A stretch of DNA of 64,000 nt from Lysinibacillus agricola (GTDB lineage Bacteria > Bacillota > Bacilli > Bacillales_A > Planococcaceae), in assembly GCF_016638705.1 (NCBI RefSeq), contig NZ_CP067341.1:127501-191500 (forward strand), in the 5' to 3' direction. The notes under the pieces are model-generated. The model had not been told where the DNA came from. It did not search any database and saw nothing but the letters and a program-made list of their open reading frames with translations. Made by a program: the position numbers and the translations under genes. How positions within the stretch are numbered: the first letter of the stretch is position 1; the number at the start of each line of letters is the position of its first letter. Shown here one piece after another: positions 1 through 8,881 of this stretch.

Positions 1-803
<803 letters not shown>

Positions 804-1026
804 AAATGTTTGAAACATTCAATGCACCGTTTATCCAGTTTTGAAAGAACAAAACCTTTCATTTTAGAGTTTCAAAATACGACGTATATTGAAAGCCAAA
901 GAGAGCTTCAAGACACAAGTAGTACAAGGAAGCAAACGAGTGAATGAGGGAGCGTACTTCTGTACGTGACTGATTGAACGAGAGAAGCTGACGCAGTAAT
1001 ACGCCGTGTATTGGAGATCGTCAATA
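804..1026 (+). other. 23S-5S internal transcribed spacer
   Basis: About 220 nt separate the 23S end from the 5S start, with no tRNA. The spacer contains a small hairpin CGTAC-TTCT-GTACG near 951-966, and related segments (TACGACGTATATT near 878, AATACGCCGTGTATT near 1001) that may base-pair to form a 5S processing stem. Its length seems large next to the short 23S-5S spacers of B. subtilis. Boundaries follow from the flanking rRNA calls. Confidence 0.7.
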
Positions 1027-1143
1027 GTCTAGTGATGATGGCAAAGAGGTCACACCCGTTCCCATACCGAACACGGAAGTTAAGCTCTTTAGCGCCGATG
1101 GTAGTTGGGGGCTTCCCCCTGTGAGAGTAGGACGTCGCTAGGC
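1027..1143 (+). rRNA. 5S ribosomal RNA
   Basis: A complete 5S rRNA of about 117 nt. It carries the conserved block GGTCACACCCGTTCCCATAC, the CCGAACACGGAAGTTAAGC loop B/C region, and a closing helix formed by its two ends (GTCTAGTGATGATGGC with the 3' GACGTCGCTAGGC). It is the last gene of the rRNA operon and is followed at once by a strong terminator. Confidence 0.96.
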
Positions 1144-1150
1144 AATCTAA

Positions 1151-1180
1151 AGTCTGAGAATTTTTTCTCAGGCTTTTTTT
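1151..1180 (+). terminator. rRNA operon terminator
   Basis: A stem GTCTGAGAA / TTCTCAGGC with a short T-rich loop is followed by a run of seven T. This is a typical intrinsic terminator just behind the 5S gene. Confidence 0.9.
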
Positions 1181-1198
1181 ATTTTTTAAAAAAATTTT

Positions 1199-1236
1199 GG
1201 CTGTCTTATACAACAAATGTATAGGACAGCCTTTTA
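1199..1236. terminator. second hairpin after the rRNA operon
   Basis: A perfect 13-bp inverted repeat (GGCTGTCTTATAC / GTATAGGACAGCC, 7-nt loop) is followed by TTTTA. It may be a back-up terminator for the rRNA operon, or serve the leftward regulator gene from the other side. The 70 bases after it include GTAGCGAAAGCAAAGCGG, a scrap resembling the dispersed repeats of this window. Confidence 0.6.
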
Positions 1237-1309
1237 TCTTGTGTAGCGAAAGCAAAGCGGCAGCTACAGACTCTCGCCTCTGAAGGTGGTGAGATGAATG
1301 CGGATGTCA

Positions 1310-1981
1310 CTAAAATTCAAGGGCATTTCTAAGATTATTTAAATAAGATTGGCTAACAGGTAGTTCACTTCCATCCTTTAGAGTGACAATAAAATTAGAA
1401 GTAAGATCACGGGCCATTTTTTTTATGAAATGAATATTAACAATATAGGATCGATGAATACGAATAAAAGATGAAGGTAAACGTATTTGAAGTTCTTTAA
1501 GTGTAATGCTCGTTTTAAACTGTTCTCCCTCCACATAAAACCACGTTTTTTTCTGCAGGCTTTCAATATGAGAGATTTTTTCAATTGCAACAGGATTCCA
1601 TTCCTCTTCTTGTCTTCCAGTTAAAAATTGAAAGGGCTCTAATTTCTTTTCGGTAAAGGCTGAAGGTAATACTACAACAAGTGCTGCAGGCACATCTAAA
1701 ATATTTATCGGGTAGCCTATCCCATAATATGGGGTTTCAAATAGGGAATTATCTAAAATGGCGTCTGTCCGTTTCCTTGTGCGTAGTACTTGCTCTGCAA
1801 TGCTGCCGGATTGTACTTGTTGACCTACTTCCAAGTTGATGTTTTGATGTCCAGAATGAAAATAGATATAGGAGCTTTCGGCAGCAATTGCAATGGATGA
1901 ATTGGCTGGAACCCAGTCTTTTAACATTGAAATAAACTGTTGTGAAATATCTTTTGGCAAAGAATTAAACTCATTATTCAT
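1310..1981 (-). CDS. LytTR-family transcriptional regulator
   Basis: Encodes 223 aa. The C-terminal ~90 residues form a LytTR DNA-binding domain (EKISHIESLQKKTWFYVEG, then FIRIHRSYIVN and a terminal LPVSQSYLNNLR). The N-terminal ~115 residues look like a small-molecule or GAF-like sensing domain rather than a phosphoreceiver, since no acidic pocket or phospho-Asp motif is seen. The start at 1981 has GGGGG about 8 nt upstream and beats a longer frame from 2017. The gene is divergent from aceA with a 214-bp intergenic region, so the natural inference is control of the glyoxylate shunt in response to an acetate- or acyl-CoA-linked signal. The ligand is unknown. Family call sure; target inferred from position only. 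Confidence 0.85.
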   Translation of the reverse strand: MNNEFNSLPKDISQQFISMLKDWVPANSSIAIAAESSYIYFHSGHQNINLEVGQQVQSGSIAEQVLRTRKRTDAILDNSLFETPYYGIGYPINILDVPAALVVVLPSAFTEKKLEPFQFLTGRQEEEWNPVAIEKISHIESLQKKTWFYVEGEQFKTSITLKELQIRLPSSFIRIHRSYIVNIHFIKKMARDLTSNFIVTLKDGSELPVSQSYLNNLRNALEF

Positions 1982-2001
1982 TGTGAATATCCCCCTTGTT
2001 T

Positions 2002-2014
2002 GTAAACAGTTTAC
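2002..2014. promoter_or_regulatory. palindrome upstream of the LytTR gene
   Basis: GTAAAC-A-GTTTAC is a perfect 13-bp palindrome 21 bp before the LytTR start codon and in the same divergent region as the aceA promoter. It resembles a catabolite-response element but lacks the central CG, so an autoregulatory operator is an alternative. Confidence 0.35.
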
Positions 2015-2090
2015 CAAATTTCGTCGCTAAAAAAAGCGGTTTCATCATTAAAATTTGGTATTTTATCTAAAAATAATGAAAATTCAGATG

Positions 2091-2136
2091 TTCTGTTATA
2101 TATTAATTTACAACAAATAAACCTGTTATGGAACAG
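2091..2136. promoter_or_regulatory. candidate operator upstream of aceA
   Basis: TTCTGTTATA (2091-2100) and ACCTGTTATG (2121-2130) are direct repeats exactly 30 bp apart. The second forms an inverted repeat CTGTT-ATGG-AACAG (2123-2136). Another half-site, TTAACAG, lies near 2152. LytTR proteins usually bind paired direct repeats with a GTTA-like core, so these are good candidates for the divergent regulator. Not proven. Confidence 0.4.
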
Positions 2137-2195
2137 TTAATTAAAAGTTTTTTAACAGAGTATATTGTATACAAAGGGGAAGGTGGAATTTCAAT

Positions 2196-3479
2196 ATGTC
2201 AACACGTCAAGAAAAAATCCAAGCATTAGAAAAACAATGGGCAGAAAACCCTCGTTGGGCAGGTATTGAACGCGCATATTCAGCTGAAGAGGTTGTTAAG
2301 TTACAGGGCTCTGTTGTACTTGAACAAACTTTAGCAACTAAGGGTGCCGCTCGACTTTGGGGATCTTTACATGAAGAACCGTTCATTAATGCATTAGGTG
2401 CATTAACTGGTAATCAAGCTGTACAACAAGTAAAAGCAGGATTAAAGGCAATCTATTTATCAGGCTGGCAAGTGGCTGCTGATGCTAACCTTTCTGGTCA
2501 AATGTACCCTGACCAATCCTTATATCCAGCAAACTCTGTACCATCAGTAGTTAAGCGTATAAACCAAGCTTTACAACGTGCAGATCAAATCGATCATGCT
2601 GAAGGACGTGTAGATCAATTTGACTGGTTCGCTCCAATCGTAGCAGATGCTGAGGCTGGCTTCGGTGGACCTCTGAACGTATTTGAACTTGTAAAAGGAA
2701 TGATTGAAGCTGGAGCTGCTGGTGTTCACTTAGAAGACCAATTAGCTTCTGAGAAAAAGTGCGGTCACTTAGGTGGTAAAGTGTTACTTCCAACACAAAA
2801 TGCTGTTCGTAACTTAATTGCTGCTCGTCTTGCAACAGACGTAATGGGTGTAGATACAATTTTAATCGCTCGTACAGATGCTGACGCTGCTGATATGGTA
2901 ACAGCTGATATCGATCCACGTGATGCTGAGTTTATTACTGGCGAACGTACTCCAGAAGGCTTCTTCCGTACAAAACCAGGTATCAAACAAGCGATTGCTC
3001 GTGGTTTAGCTTACGCACCATATGCAGATTTGATTTGGTGTGAAACTTCTAAACCATCTCTTGAGGAAGCTCGTGAATTTGCGGCAGCTATTCATGCTGA
3101 ATTCCCTGGTAAATTGCTAGCATACAATTGCTCACCTTCTTTCAACTGGAAAGCGAATCTATCAGAAGAAGAAATCGCAGAATATCAACGCGAGTTAGGT
3201 AAATTGGGATATAAATTCCAATTCGTAACATTAGCTGGTTTCCATGCATTAAACCACTCTATGTTTGAGCTTGCACACGATTATAAAGATAATGGTATGG
3301 CTGCATACTCTAAGCTACAGCAAGCTGAGTTTGCTTCAGAAGCAAAAGGCTACACAGCTACACGTCACCAACGTGAAGTAGGTACGGGTTACTTCGATGA
3401 TGTATCTCAAGTTATCTCTGGTGGTAATTCTTCTACAACAGCAATGGCTGGTTCTACAGAAACAGAACAATTCGTATAA
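2196..3479 (+). CDS. aceA: isocitrate lyase
   Basis: Encodes 427 aa, full length for bacterial isocitrate lyase. The enzyme cleaves isocitrate to glyoxylate and succinate as the first step of the glyoxylate shunt, letting acetate or fatty acids feed gluconeogenesis. The catalytic signature KKCGHLGGK is present, with the reactive cysteine at residue 189. The metal/substrate region [13 protein letters not shown] and the WCETSKPS segment are also intact. A purine-rich ribosome site (GGGGAAGGTGG) precedes the ATG. aceB follows 110 bp downstream on the same strand, and a LytTR regulator diverges upstream. A hairpin lies in the aceA-aceB gap. Confidence 0.97.
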   Translation: MSTRQEKIQALEKQWAENPRWAGIERAYSAEEVVKLQGSVVLEQTLATKGAARLWGSLHEEPFINALGALTGNQAVQQVKAGLKAIYLSGWQVAADANLSGQMYPDQSLYPANSVPSVVKRINQALQRADQIDHAEGRVDQFDWFAPIVADAEAGFGGPLNVFELVKGMIEAGAAGVHLEDQLASEKKCGHLGGKVLLPTQNAVRNLIAARLATDVMGVDTILIARTDADAADMVTADIDPRDAEFITGERTPEGFFRTKPGIKQAIARGLAYAPYADLIWCETSKPSLEEAREFAAAIHAEFPGKLLAYNCSPSFNWKANLSEEEIAEYQRELGKLGYKFQFVTLAGFHALNHSMFELAHDYKDNGMAAYSKLQQAEFASEAKGYTATRHQREVGTGYFDDVSQVISGGNSSTTAMAGSTETEQFV

Positions 3480-3527
3480 GTTTGGTAAAGTACGCGAATT
3501 CCTAAATTCATAATCATAGATTTGTCT

Positions 3528-3551
3528 CCTCCGCTCCTCCTAAAGCGGGGG
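3528..3551 (+). promoter_or_regulatory. hairpin between aceA and aceB
   Basis: CTCCGCT / AGCGGGG can pair around an 8-nt loop in the 110-bp gap. No T-run follows, so it looks like a processing or stabilising stem rather than a full terminator. Confidence 0.4.
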
Positions 3552-3589
3552 ATGACTACTTAATATCGCAAAGGTGGGGGAAACAACTG

Positions 3590-5188
3590 ATGGAACAAGC
3601 AACAACAGGTAAGCTTAAAATTGTTGGGGAGCAAAACGAGCAAACAAAAGAAATTTTAACATCAGAAGCCCTTGAGTTTGTTCTTGCCCTGCATGAAAAA
3701 TTTGATGCTCGTCGAAAAGAGCTGTTAGAGGCTCGTCAAGAACGTCAAAAGCGTCTTGATGCAGGTGAGAAACTCGACTTCTTACTAGAAACAAAGCATA
3801 TTCGCGAGGGAGATTGGACAATTGCACCACTTCCAGCAGATTTGCAAGACCGTCGTGTAGAAATTACAGGACCTGTTGACCGTAAAATGGTTATTAATGC
3901 TTTAAACTCTGGTGCAAGAATGTTTATGGCTTGCTTTGAAGATGCATCTGCCCCGACATGGGAAAACATGATTGGTGGCCAAATTAATATGCGTGATGCT
4001 ATTAATAAGACAATTGAATTCACACAAGCATCCAATGGGAAAACATATAAGTTAAATGAAAACACAGCTGTGTTATTAGTTCGTCCACGTGGTCTTCATT
4101 TACTTGAAAAGCATGTACTAGTGGATGGCGAACCGATTTCTGGTAGTTTCTTTGATTTCAGTCTGTATTTATTCCACAATGCTAAAAATGCATTGGCACA
4201 AGGTACGGGTCCTTATTTCTACCTACCAAAGCTTGAAAGTCATTTAGAGGCACGCTTATGGAATGATGTCTTTGTTTTTGCACAAGATTATATTGGAATT
4301 CCACAAGGGACAATTAAGGCAACTGTTTTAATCGAAACAATTTTAGCAGCATTTGAAATGGATGAAATTTTATATGAACTACGCGATCATTCAGCGGGTC
4401 TGAATTGTGGACGTTGGGATTACATTTTCAGCTATATCAAACGTCTGCGCAATCAACCTGATGTCATTTTACCGGACCGCGGACAAGTAACAATGACTGT
4501 ACCATTCATGAAGGCATATACTTCTTTATGTATTCAAACATGTCATAAACGTAATGCGCCTGCGATGGGCGGTATGGCAGCACAAATCCCTGTTAAAGGT
4601 GATGACAATGCGAATGCTGTAGCGTTTGCAAAGGTTGCAGAAGATAAACGTCGTGAAGCAACAGATGGCCATGATGGAACTTGGGTAGCGCACCCAGGTA
4701 TGGTTGCAACGGCGATGGAGCAGTTTGATGCGATTATGACGACACCAAACCAAATCCATAAAAAGCGTGAGGATGTAAATGTTACAGCGGAAGATTTAGT
4801 AGCTGTTCCAGAAGGTACAATTACACTTGAGGGTCTTCGTATTAACTGTAGTGTAGGAGTTCAGTATATTGCTTCTTGGCTACGAGGCAATGGAGCCGCA
4901 CCGATTAACAACTTAATGGAGGATGCTGCAACTGCAGAAATCTCTCGTACACAAGTATGGCAGTGGATTCGTCATTCAAAAGGTATCTTGGATGATGGTC
5001 GTGGCATTACATTGGCATTTGTACTAGAAATCTTGGAGGAAGAGCTTGTGAAAATCAAAGAGGCTGTTGGGGAACAAGCCTATAACGGCGGTCGCTATGA
5101 AGAGGCTGCTGAGCTGTTTAAATCTTTAATTGAGCAAGATGAATTTGCCGAATTCTTGACGCTTCCGGGATACGAAAAATTAGCTTAA
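3590..5188 (+). CDS. aceB: malate synthase A
   Basis: Encodes 532 aa, normal for the AceB type (about 530 aa, distinct from the longer GlcB type). Condenses glyoxylate with acetyl-CoA to malate, completing the glyoxylate shunt. Seen are the family segment [27 protein letters not shown], the catalytic region around [20 protein letters not shown] with the following [12 protein letters not shown], and the C-terminal [10 protein letters not shown] block. The start has GGTGGGGG upstream. It lies behind aceA and most likely shares its transcript. A terminator-like hairpin at 5281-5315 ends the unit. Confidence 0.97.
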   Translation: MEQATTGKLKIVGEQNEQTKEILTSEALEFVLALHEKFDARRKELLEARQERQKRLDAGEKLDFLLETKHIREGDWTIAPLPADLQDRRVEITGPVDRKMVINALNSGARMFMACFEDASAPTWENMIGGQINMRDAINKTIEFTQASNGKTYKLNENTAVLLVRPRGLHLLEKHVLVDGEPISGSFFDFSLYLFHNAKNALAQGTGPYFYLPKLESHLEARLWNDVFVFAQDYIGIPQGTIKATVLIETILAAFEMDEILYELRDHSAGLNCGRWDYIFSYIKRLRNQPDVILPDRGQVTMTVPFMKAYTSLCIQTCHKRNAPAMGGMAAQIPVKGDDNANAVAFAKVAEDKRREATDGHDGTWVAHPGMVATAMEQFDAIMTTPNQIHKKREDVNVTAEDLVAVPEGTITLEGLRINCSVGVQYIASWLRGNGAAPINNLMEDAATAEISRTQVWQWIRHSKGILDDGRGITLAFVLEILEEELVKIKEAVGEQAYNGGRYEEAAELFKSLIEQDEFAEFLTLPGYEKLA

Positions 5189-5192
5189 CTTC

Positions 5193-5228
5193 TTTCAGCA
5201 ATCGCTGAAATTATGCCGAGGCATAATT
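5193..5228 (+). repeat. two small hairpins after aceB
   Basis: TTTCAGC / GCTGAAA (5193-5210) is followed by AATTATGCC / GGCATAATT (5209-5228). The first, with its AACTTC prefix, resembles the left arm of the large palindrome at 15141-15190, suggesting a degraded copy of the same small repeat. Confidence 0.45.
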
Positions 5229-5280
5229 GATTTGAGATAAGAATCTACTAAACGAACATATCCAACTTTCCTAGATTGTT

Positions 5281-5315
5281 GTGGACTGAACTCGAATGGA
5301 GTCCACCCAATTTTT
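5281..5315 (+). terminator. terminator of the aceA-aceB unit
   Basis: GTGGACT / AGTCCAC stem with a 12-nt loop, then CCAA and five T. Located 93 bp after aceB and well before the next gene. Confidence 0.65.
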
Positions 5316-5433
5316 CCACTGACGTAACGAGCGGGGTCTGTTCCCCCATTCCTTACTGAAAAATGAGCATGGTTACAAATTATAAGGGGTCTACTTAAAA
5401 ATAAAGATAAAGAGATTTAAAAGGGGTGAAAGA

Positions 5434-5475
5434 TGTCTTGCGGGCTTAGATGGGGAGCTTGTAAGGCATTTTTTT
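5434..5475 (+). promoter_or_regulatory. terminator-type attenuator in the leader of the aminotransferase gene
   Basis: A 14-bp stem pairs 5434-5447 with 5455-5468, using several G-U pairs around a 7-nt loop, and is followed directly by seven T (5469-5475). The aminotransferase ribosome site (AAGGAGGAG) and ATG begin only about 15-25 nt later. An intrinsic terminator placed between promoter and start codon is the classic form of transcription attenuation. No known aptamer was recognised in the roughly 110 nt upstream. Confidence 0.6.
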
Positions 5476-5501
5476 ATCTTCATTCTAAGGAGGAGCGTAA
5501 A

Positions 5502-6671
5502 ATGCGTAATAAAGAATTATTATTAGTTCCTGGACCAACTCCAGTAGTAGGTGAGATTTATGATGCCTTAGCAAGTGAAACGAGGGGACACACGGATCCA
5601 CGTTTTGTTTCAATATATAAAAGTGCTATAGAACAAACAAAAAAATTATTTCAAACAGATGGCGAAGTTTTTGTGATAGCCGGGTCTGGAACACTTGCTA
5701 TGGAAATGGCCATTGTCAATACAATCGGTAAAGGAGAAAAACTACTCGTTATTAGTCACGGTTATTTTGGTGACCGATTTACACCATTAGCGAAAGCTTA
5801 CGATATTAATGTAGAGGTACTACAGGCTGAATGGGGTAAAGAAGTTGAAATTTCTGCAGTTGAAGAAAAATTGACAGAGGGAAATTTTAAAGCTGTTACG
5901 ATTACACATGCCGATACATCTACAGGTGTAGTATCCAATTTGGATGCATTAGTACCAATCATTAAGAGAGCTGGAGCACTTGTTATTTTAGATGGAGTTG
6001 TGGCGACTGCTGCCCTTGAAGAAAATATGAGCAAGGAATATGGCCGTCCTGACTATAAATTGGATGTTGTGTTAACAGGATCACAGAAGGCTATTGGTGT
6101 ACCACCAGGTTTAGCAATTATCGCCTTCAATCAATCTGCTTTAAAGGCACGCGAGGCATTGGGTTCGATTCCGGCCTATTATAGCGATATTAAAAATTGG
6201 ATTCTGGTAATGAATGATCCAGGGAAATACTTTGCAACTCCTCCGGTAAACTTAATTTATGCATATGATGTGGCGATGAACATTGTACTAGAAGAGGGCA
6301 TTATAAAACGAGAGGCACGGCATGTCGCATATGGTTGTGCAATAAGAGCTGCATTGTCCACGTATGGTATGGTGGCACTGGCCGAGGAAGCGGTTGCTGC
6401 ACCGACACTTAGCTGTTTACTTTATCCTGAAGGAGTAGAGGATGCGAAGTTCCGTGCAAAACTTGCAGAAAAAGGTGTGATAGTAGCTGGTGCACTAGCG
6501 CATTTAGCAGGAAAAGCCTTCCGTATCGGGCATATGGGCAATACAACCCCTGCAATGCTTGAGGAGGCTGTAAGATTGATAGGGGAAACATTAAATGAAC
6601 TAGGATGCACAGTTGATATAGAACAAGCTGTTGCATGTTTAAAAGAAAAATTAGCAATAGTTACGAAATAA
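5502..6671 (+). CDS. PLP-dependent alanine/serine-glyoxylate-type aminotransferase
   Basis: Encodes 389 aa, a fold-type I class V aminotransferase of the AGT/PucG group. It opens with the family hallmark LLLVPGPTPV, has ETRGHTDPRF, a phosphate-binding AGSGTLAMEMA and the Schiff-base lysine in TGSQKAIGVPPG. Likely transfers an amino group to glyoxylate, making glycine, or uses a related donor/acceptor pair. Its place right after the glyoxylate shunt suggests disposal of excess glyoxylate. Start at 5502 is set by AAGGAGGAGCG; a longer frame from 5433 would run through the attenuator stem. Exact substrate (alanine, serine or ureidoglycine) cannot be told. Terminated by a hairpin shared with the convergent gene. 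Confidence 0.9.
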   Translation: MRNKELLLVPGPTPVVGEIYDALASETRGHTDPRFVSIYKSAIEQTKKLFQTDGEVFVIAGSGTLAMEMAIVNTIGKGEKLLVISHGYFGDRFTPLAKAYDINVEVLQAEWGKEVEISAVEEKLTEGNFKAVTITHADTSTGVVSNLDALVPIIKRAGALVILDGVVATAALEENMSKEYGRPDYKLDVVLTGSQKAIGVPPGLAIIAFNQSALKAREALGSIPAYYSDIKNWILVMNDPGKYFATPPVNLIYAYDVAMNIVLEEGIIKREARHVAYGCAIRAALSTYGMVALAEEAVAAPTLSCLLYPEGVEDAKFRAKLAEKGVIVAGALAHLAGKAFRIGHMGNTTPAMLEEAVRLIGETLNELGCTVDIEQAVACLKEKLAIVTK

Positions 6672-6678
6672 CTATTTG

Positions 6679-6719
6679 AAAGGAGATGTCTCGAATGAAT
6701 CATGAGACATCTCCTTTTT
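6679..6719. terminator. bidirectional terminator
   Basis: Fourteen-bp stem AAAGGAGATGTCTC / GAGACATCTCCTTT with T-run on both strands, lying between two converging genes. Confidence 0.85.
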
Positions 6720-6722
6720 CGA

Positions 6723-7388
6723 TTATTTAACTACGGCGAGCACAAAGCCATCATAGCCTTTATTGCCAACTGTTTGTATTGCAGTGGATTCAATTCGTGA
6801 TTCTTCTTGCAATAAATCTATAAACTGTCGCACACCTTGTACCCGTTCGTCTTCACTTTTTTCATCGACCACTGCACCATTACGCACAACATTATCAGCG
6901 ATGATTACTGCCCCTGAATTAGCCAATTCTAATGCCCACTTCAAGTAGTGTGGATTATTGGGCTTATCTGCATCAATAAAAATTAAATCGAATAATTGCC
7001 CTGCTTTTTTCAAAATAGGCAATGTATCTAATGCCTTTCCAACTATAATTTCAACTTTATGTTCACAGCCAGCTCTTTTAATATTTTCCCTAGCTACTGA
7101 GGCATACTCGGGATCAATTTCAAGTGTGTAAACTTTACCCTCGTTCGGAAGAGCACGGGCCATCCAAATACTACTATAGCCACCAAGTGTTCCGATTTCT
7201 AAAATGTTTTTTGCTCCTTTTATTTTAGCTAGTAAATATAATAGTTTGCCTTGAGTAGGTGATACATCAATCTCCGGAATACCTGCTGCTTTATTAGCTT
7301 GTAATACTGCTTCAAGTTCTGTGTCTGCCGGTATTAGTTTTTCCATAAAGTACTCATCTACATTATTCCAAACATTTAAATTGGTCAT
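6723..7388 (-). CDS. SAM-dependent O-methyltransferase (class I, YrrM/CCoAOMT-like)
   Basis: Encodes 221 aa. The SAM site is clear: ILEIGTLGGYSSIWMARALP (motif I), YTLEIDPEYASVARENIKRAG (motif II), then FDLIFIDADKPNNPHYLKWA with the DAD metal motif and the VIIADNVVRNGAV segment of the cation-dependent O-methyltransferase family 3 (COMT/YrrM). Probably methylates a catechol-like hydroxyl; the substrate is unknown. The start at 7388 (MTNLN) has GGGGAC upstream; a frame reaching 7430 adds a cysteine-rich run not expected in the family. Single gene, divergent from a LysR regulator 128 bp away, which could control it. Confidence 0.85.
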   Translation of the reverse strand: MTNLNVWNNVDEYFMEKLIPADTELEAVLQANKAAGIPEIDVSPTQGKLLYLLAKIKGAKNILEIGTLGGYSSIWMARALPNEGKVYTLEIDPEYASVARENIKRAGCEHKVEIIVGKALDTLPILKKAGQLFDLIFIDADKPNNPHYLKWALELANSGAVIIADNVVRNGAVVDEKSEDERVQGVRQFIDLLQEESRIESTAIQTVGNKGYDGFVLAVVK

Positions 7389-7516
7389 CAAACAGTCCCC
7401 GTTTCCGCATTTTTTCCTGCAAGCTTGCATGTAAAGTGTATGATAGAATGAATCATAATAAAAATATATTATTATTATTAATTTATAACTTTAGGTTATG
7501 GGTGTGAGGTGGAATC

Positions 7517-8404
7517 GTGAATATTCATGGATTAAAATTGTTTTATCAAGTTGCTACTACAGGTAGTTTCACGAAAGCGGCAGAATTACTTCGTATTAGT
7601 CAGCCAGCAGTTTCAAGTCAAATAAAAAAATTTGAGCAAGAGATTGGCGTTCAATTATTTAAGCAGCAAGGACGGGGCGTAGTATTAACTGAATTTGGGG
7701 AAGCTTTGGCAGAAAAAGCGAAAAACCTTGTTATGCTTGAAGAACATATTGAATCATTCATTGAAGATCATCGTCTTGCTAAAGCAGGAACAATACATAT
7801 AGTTGCTACATACTTACCAGCTAACTTTCTAATCCCTAAGTGGGCCACTACCTTTAAAGGGGAAAATGAAGATGTTAATTTAGTTATTACGACAACTAAT
7901 ACCAAAGATGCTTTTGAGCAGTTAATACAGTATAAAGCTGATATTGCTATTTATGGTGGTGGTATATTAGAAAGACCGGAAGAAGTAGCGTGGGAGGAGC
8001 TTTTTGAGGATGAATTATGGTTTGTCGTCGCACCTGATCATCGTTATGCAAATCAGTCCATTTCACTTGCTGACATGATGAGAGAGCCTTTTATTATGCG
8101 TGAGGAAGGAAGCTCCATGAGAGAGCATCTTTTTTCTTTATGTCAAACGTATCAAGTCAAACCACCTAAAATCGCACTACAGTTTAATGGAATCAATGAA
8201 ACGATCCGTTCGGTAATGGCAGGCTATGGTGCAAATTTTATTTCGTCACTAGCAGTTCGAGAGTATGTTGATAGTGGGCAATTGGCAAGAGTTTATGTAA
8301 AGGATGTTCATATTAAACATAAAATTGCAATTTGTGCAAGAAAGAATGAAAGGCATAGTTTACTTGTGCAAAAGTTTATAGAAATTGTTAAGAACTCTTT
8401 GTAA
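7517..8404 (+). CDS. LysR-family transcriptional regulator
   Basis: Encodes 295 aa from a GTG start with GAGGTGG upstream. Residues 1-60 form the winged HTH typical of the family (FYQVATTGSFTKAAELLRISQPAVSSQIKKFE), followed by a linker helix and a LysR substrate-binding domain from about residue 88. Divergent from the O-methyltransferase gene, the usual arrangement for a LysR regulator and its target, so control of that gene is a reasonable inference. The CysL/YwfK branch is the closest by look, but the effector is unknown. Confidence 0.9.
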   Translation: MNIHGLKLFYQVATTGSFTKAAELLRISQPAVSSQIKKFEQEIGVQLFKQQGRGVVLTEFGEALAEKAKNLVMLEEHIESFIEDHRLAKAGTIHIVATYLPANFLIPKWATTFKGENEDVNLVITTTNTKDAFEQLIQYKADIAIYGGGILERPEEVAWEELFEDELWFVVAPDHRYANQSISLADMMREPFIMREEGSSMREHLFSLCQTYQVKPPKIALQFNGINETIRSVMAGYGANFISSLAVREYVDSGQLARVYVKDVHIKHKIAICARKNERHSLLVQKFIEIVKNSL

Positions 8405-8440
8405 TTGCAATATCCCTTTCTTTATGTACAAAAAATGATT

Positions 8441-8467
8441 ATTTGTTATATTAATTATATAACAAAT
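8441..8467. promoter_or_regulatory. YtrA-type operator palindrome
   Basis: ATTTGTTATA-N7-TATAACAAAT, perfect 10-bp arms, centred about 29 bp before the GntR start codon. An almost identical palindrome with the same 7-bp spacer lies before the ABC exporter operon at 31661. Best read as the operator of the GntR protein encoded just downstream. Confidence 0.7.
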
Positions 8468-8482
8468 ATGGAGATGATATTA

Positions 8483-8878
8483 ATGTTTATTGAAATAGAG
8501 CCACAATCTGACGTACCAATTTATGAGCAGGTAACGCGTCAAATTATTGAAGGAATTGCAAGAGGGGATATGAAGCCAGGTGATACCTTGCCATCTGTAC
8601 GTAATTTAGCGGCAGATTTAGGTGTAAATATGCATACTGTTAATAAAAGCTATCATGAGTTACAGGAGAAGGGGATCATTACAATCAGAGCTAAATCAGG
8701 TGCTATTATTTGTTCAACGGAGGAGCGCCCCTTAACACCAGAACAATTACAGCAAATTGAAAAAAATTTAAAGCCTGTTGTGGCAGAAGGAATGGTGCTC
8801 GGCGCAACAGTGGAGCAGATCGAGTACATGATGAAAAAGGTATTTGCTGATTTGCATATACCAGCAGAAGGGGTGTAG
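8483..8878 (+). CDS. GntR-family repressor, YtrA subfamily
   Basis: Encodes 131 aa. The winged HTH spans residues 5-75 (IEPQSDVPIYEQVTRQII, then GDTLPSVRNLAADLGVNMHTVNKSYHELQEKGII), and only a short helical tail follows, as in YtrA-type regulators that lack a large ligand domain. The start at 8483 follows GGAGATGAT; a frame starting at 8405 would be out of register with the palindromic operator at 8441-8467. Followed 3 bp later by a DUF1648 membrane protein, forming a two-gene unit. YtrA regulators normally repress adjacent membrane or ABC genes in answer to cell-wall stress. Confidence 0.9.
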   Translation: MFIEIEPQSDVPIYEQVTRQIIEGIARGDMKPGDTLPSVRNLAADLGVNMHTVNKSYHELQEKGIITIRAKSGAIICSTEERPLTPEQLQQIEKNLKPVVAEGMVLGATVEQIEYMMKKVFADLHIPAEGV

Positions 8879-8881
8879 CAA

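Noticed and set aside
908..1255. Minus-strand frame across the 5S gene and its terminators
   Set aside because: It is antisense to the 5S rRNA and both hairpins, with no recognisable protein features.
2551..2919. Antisense frame within aceA
   Set aside because: It mirrors the codon usage of aceA, and the sense protein is an unmistakable isocitrate lyase.
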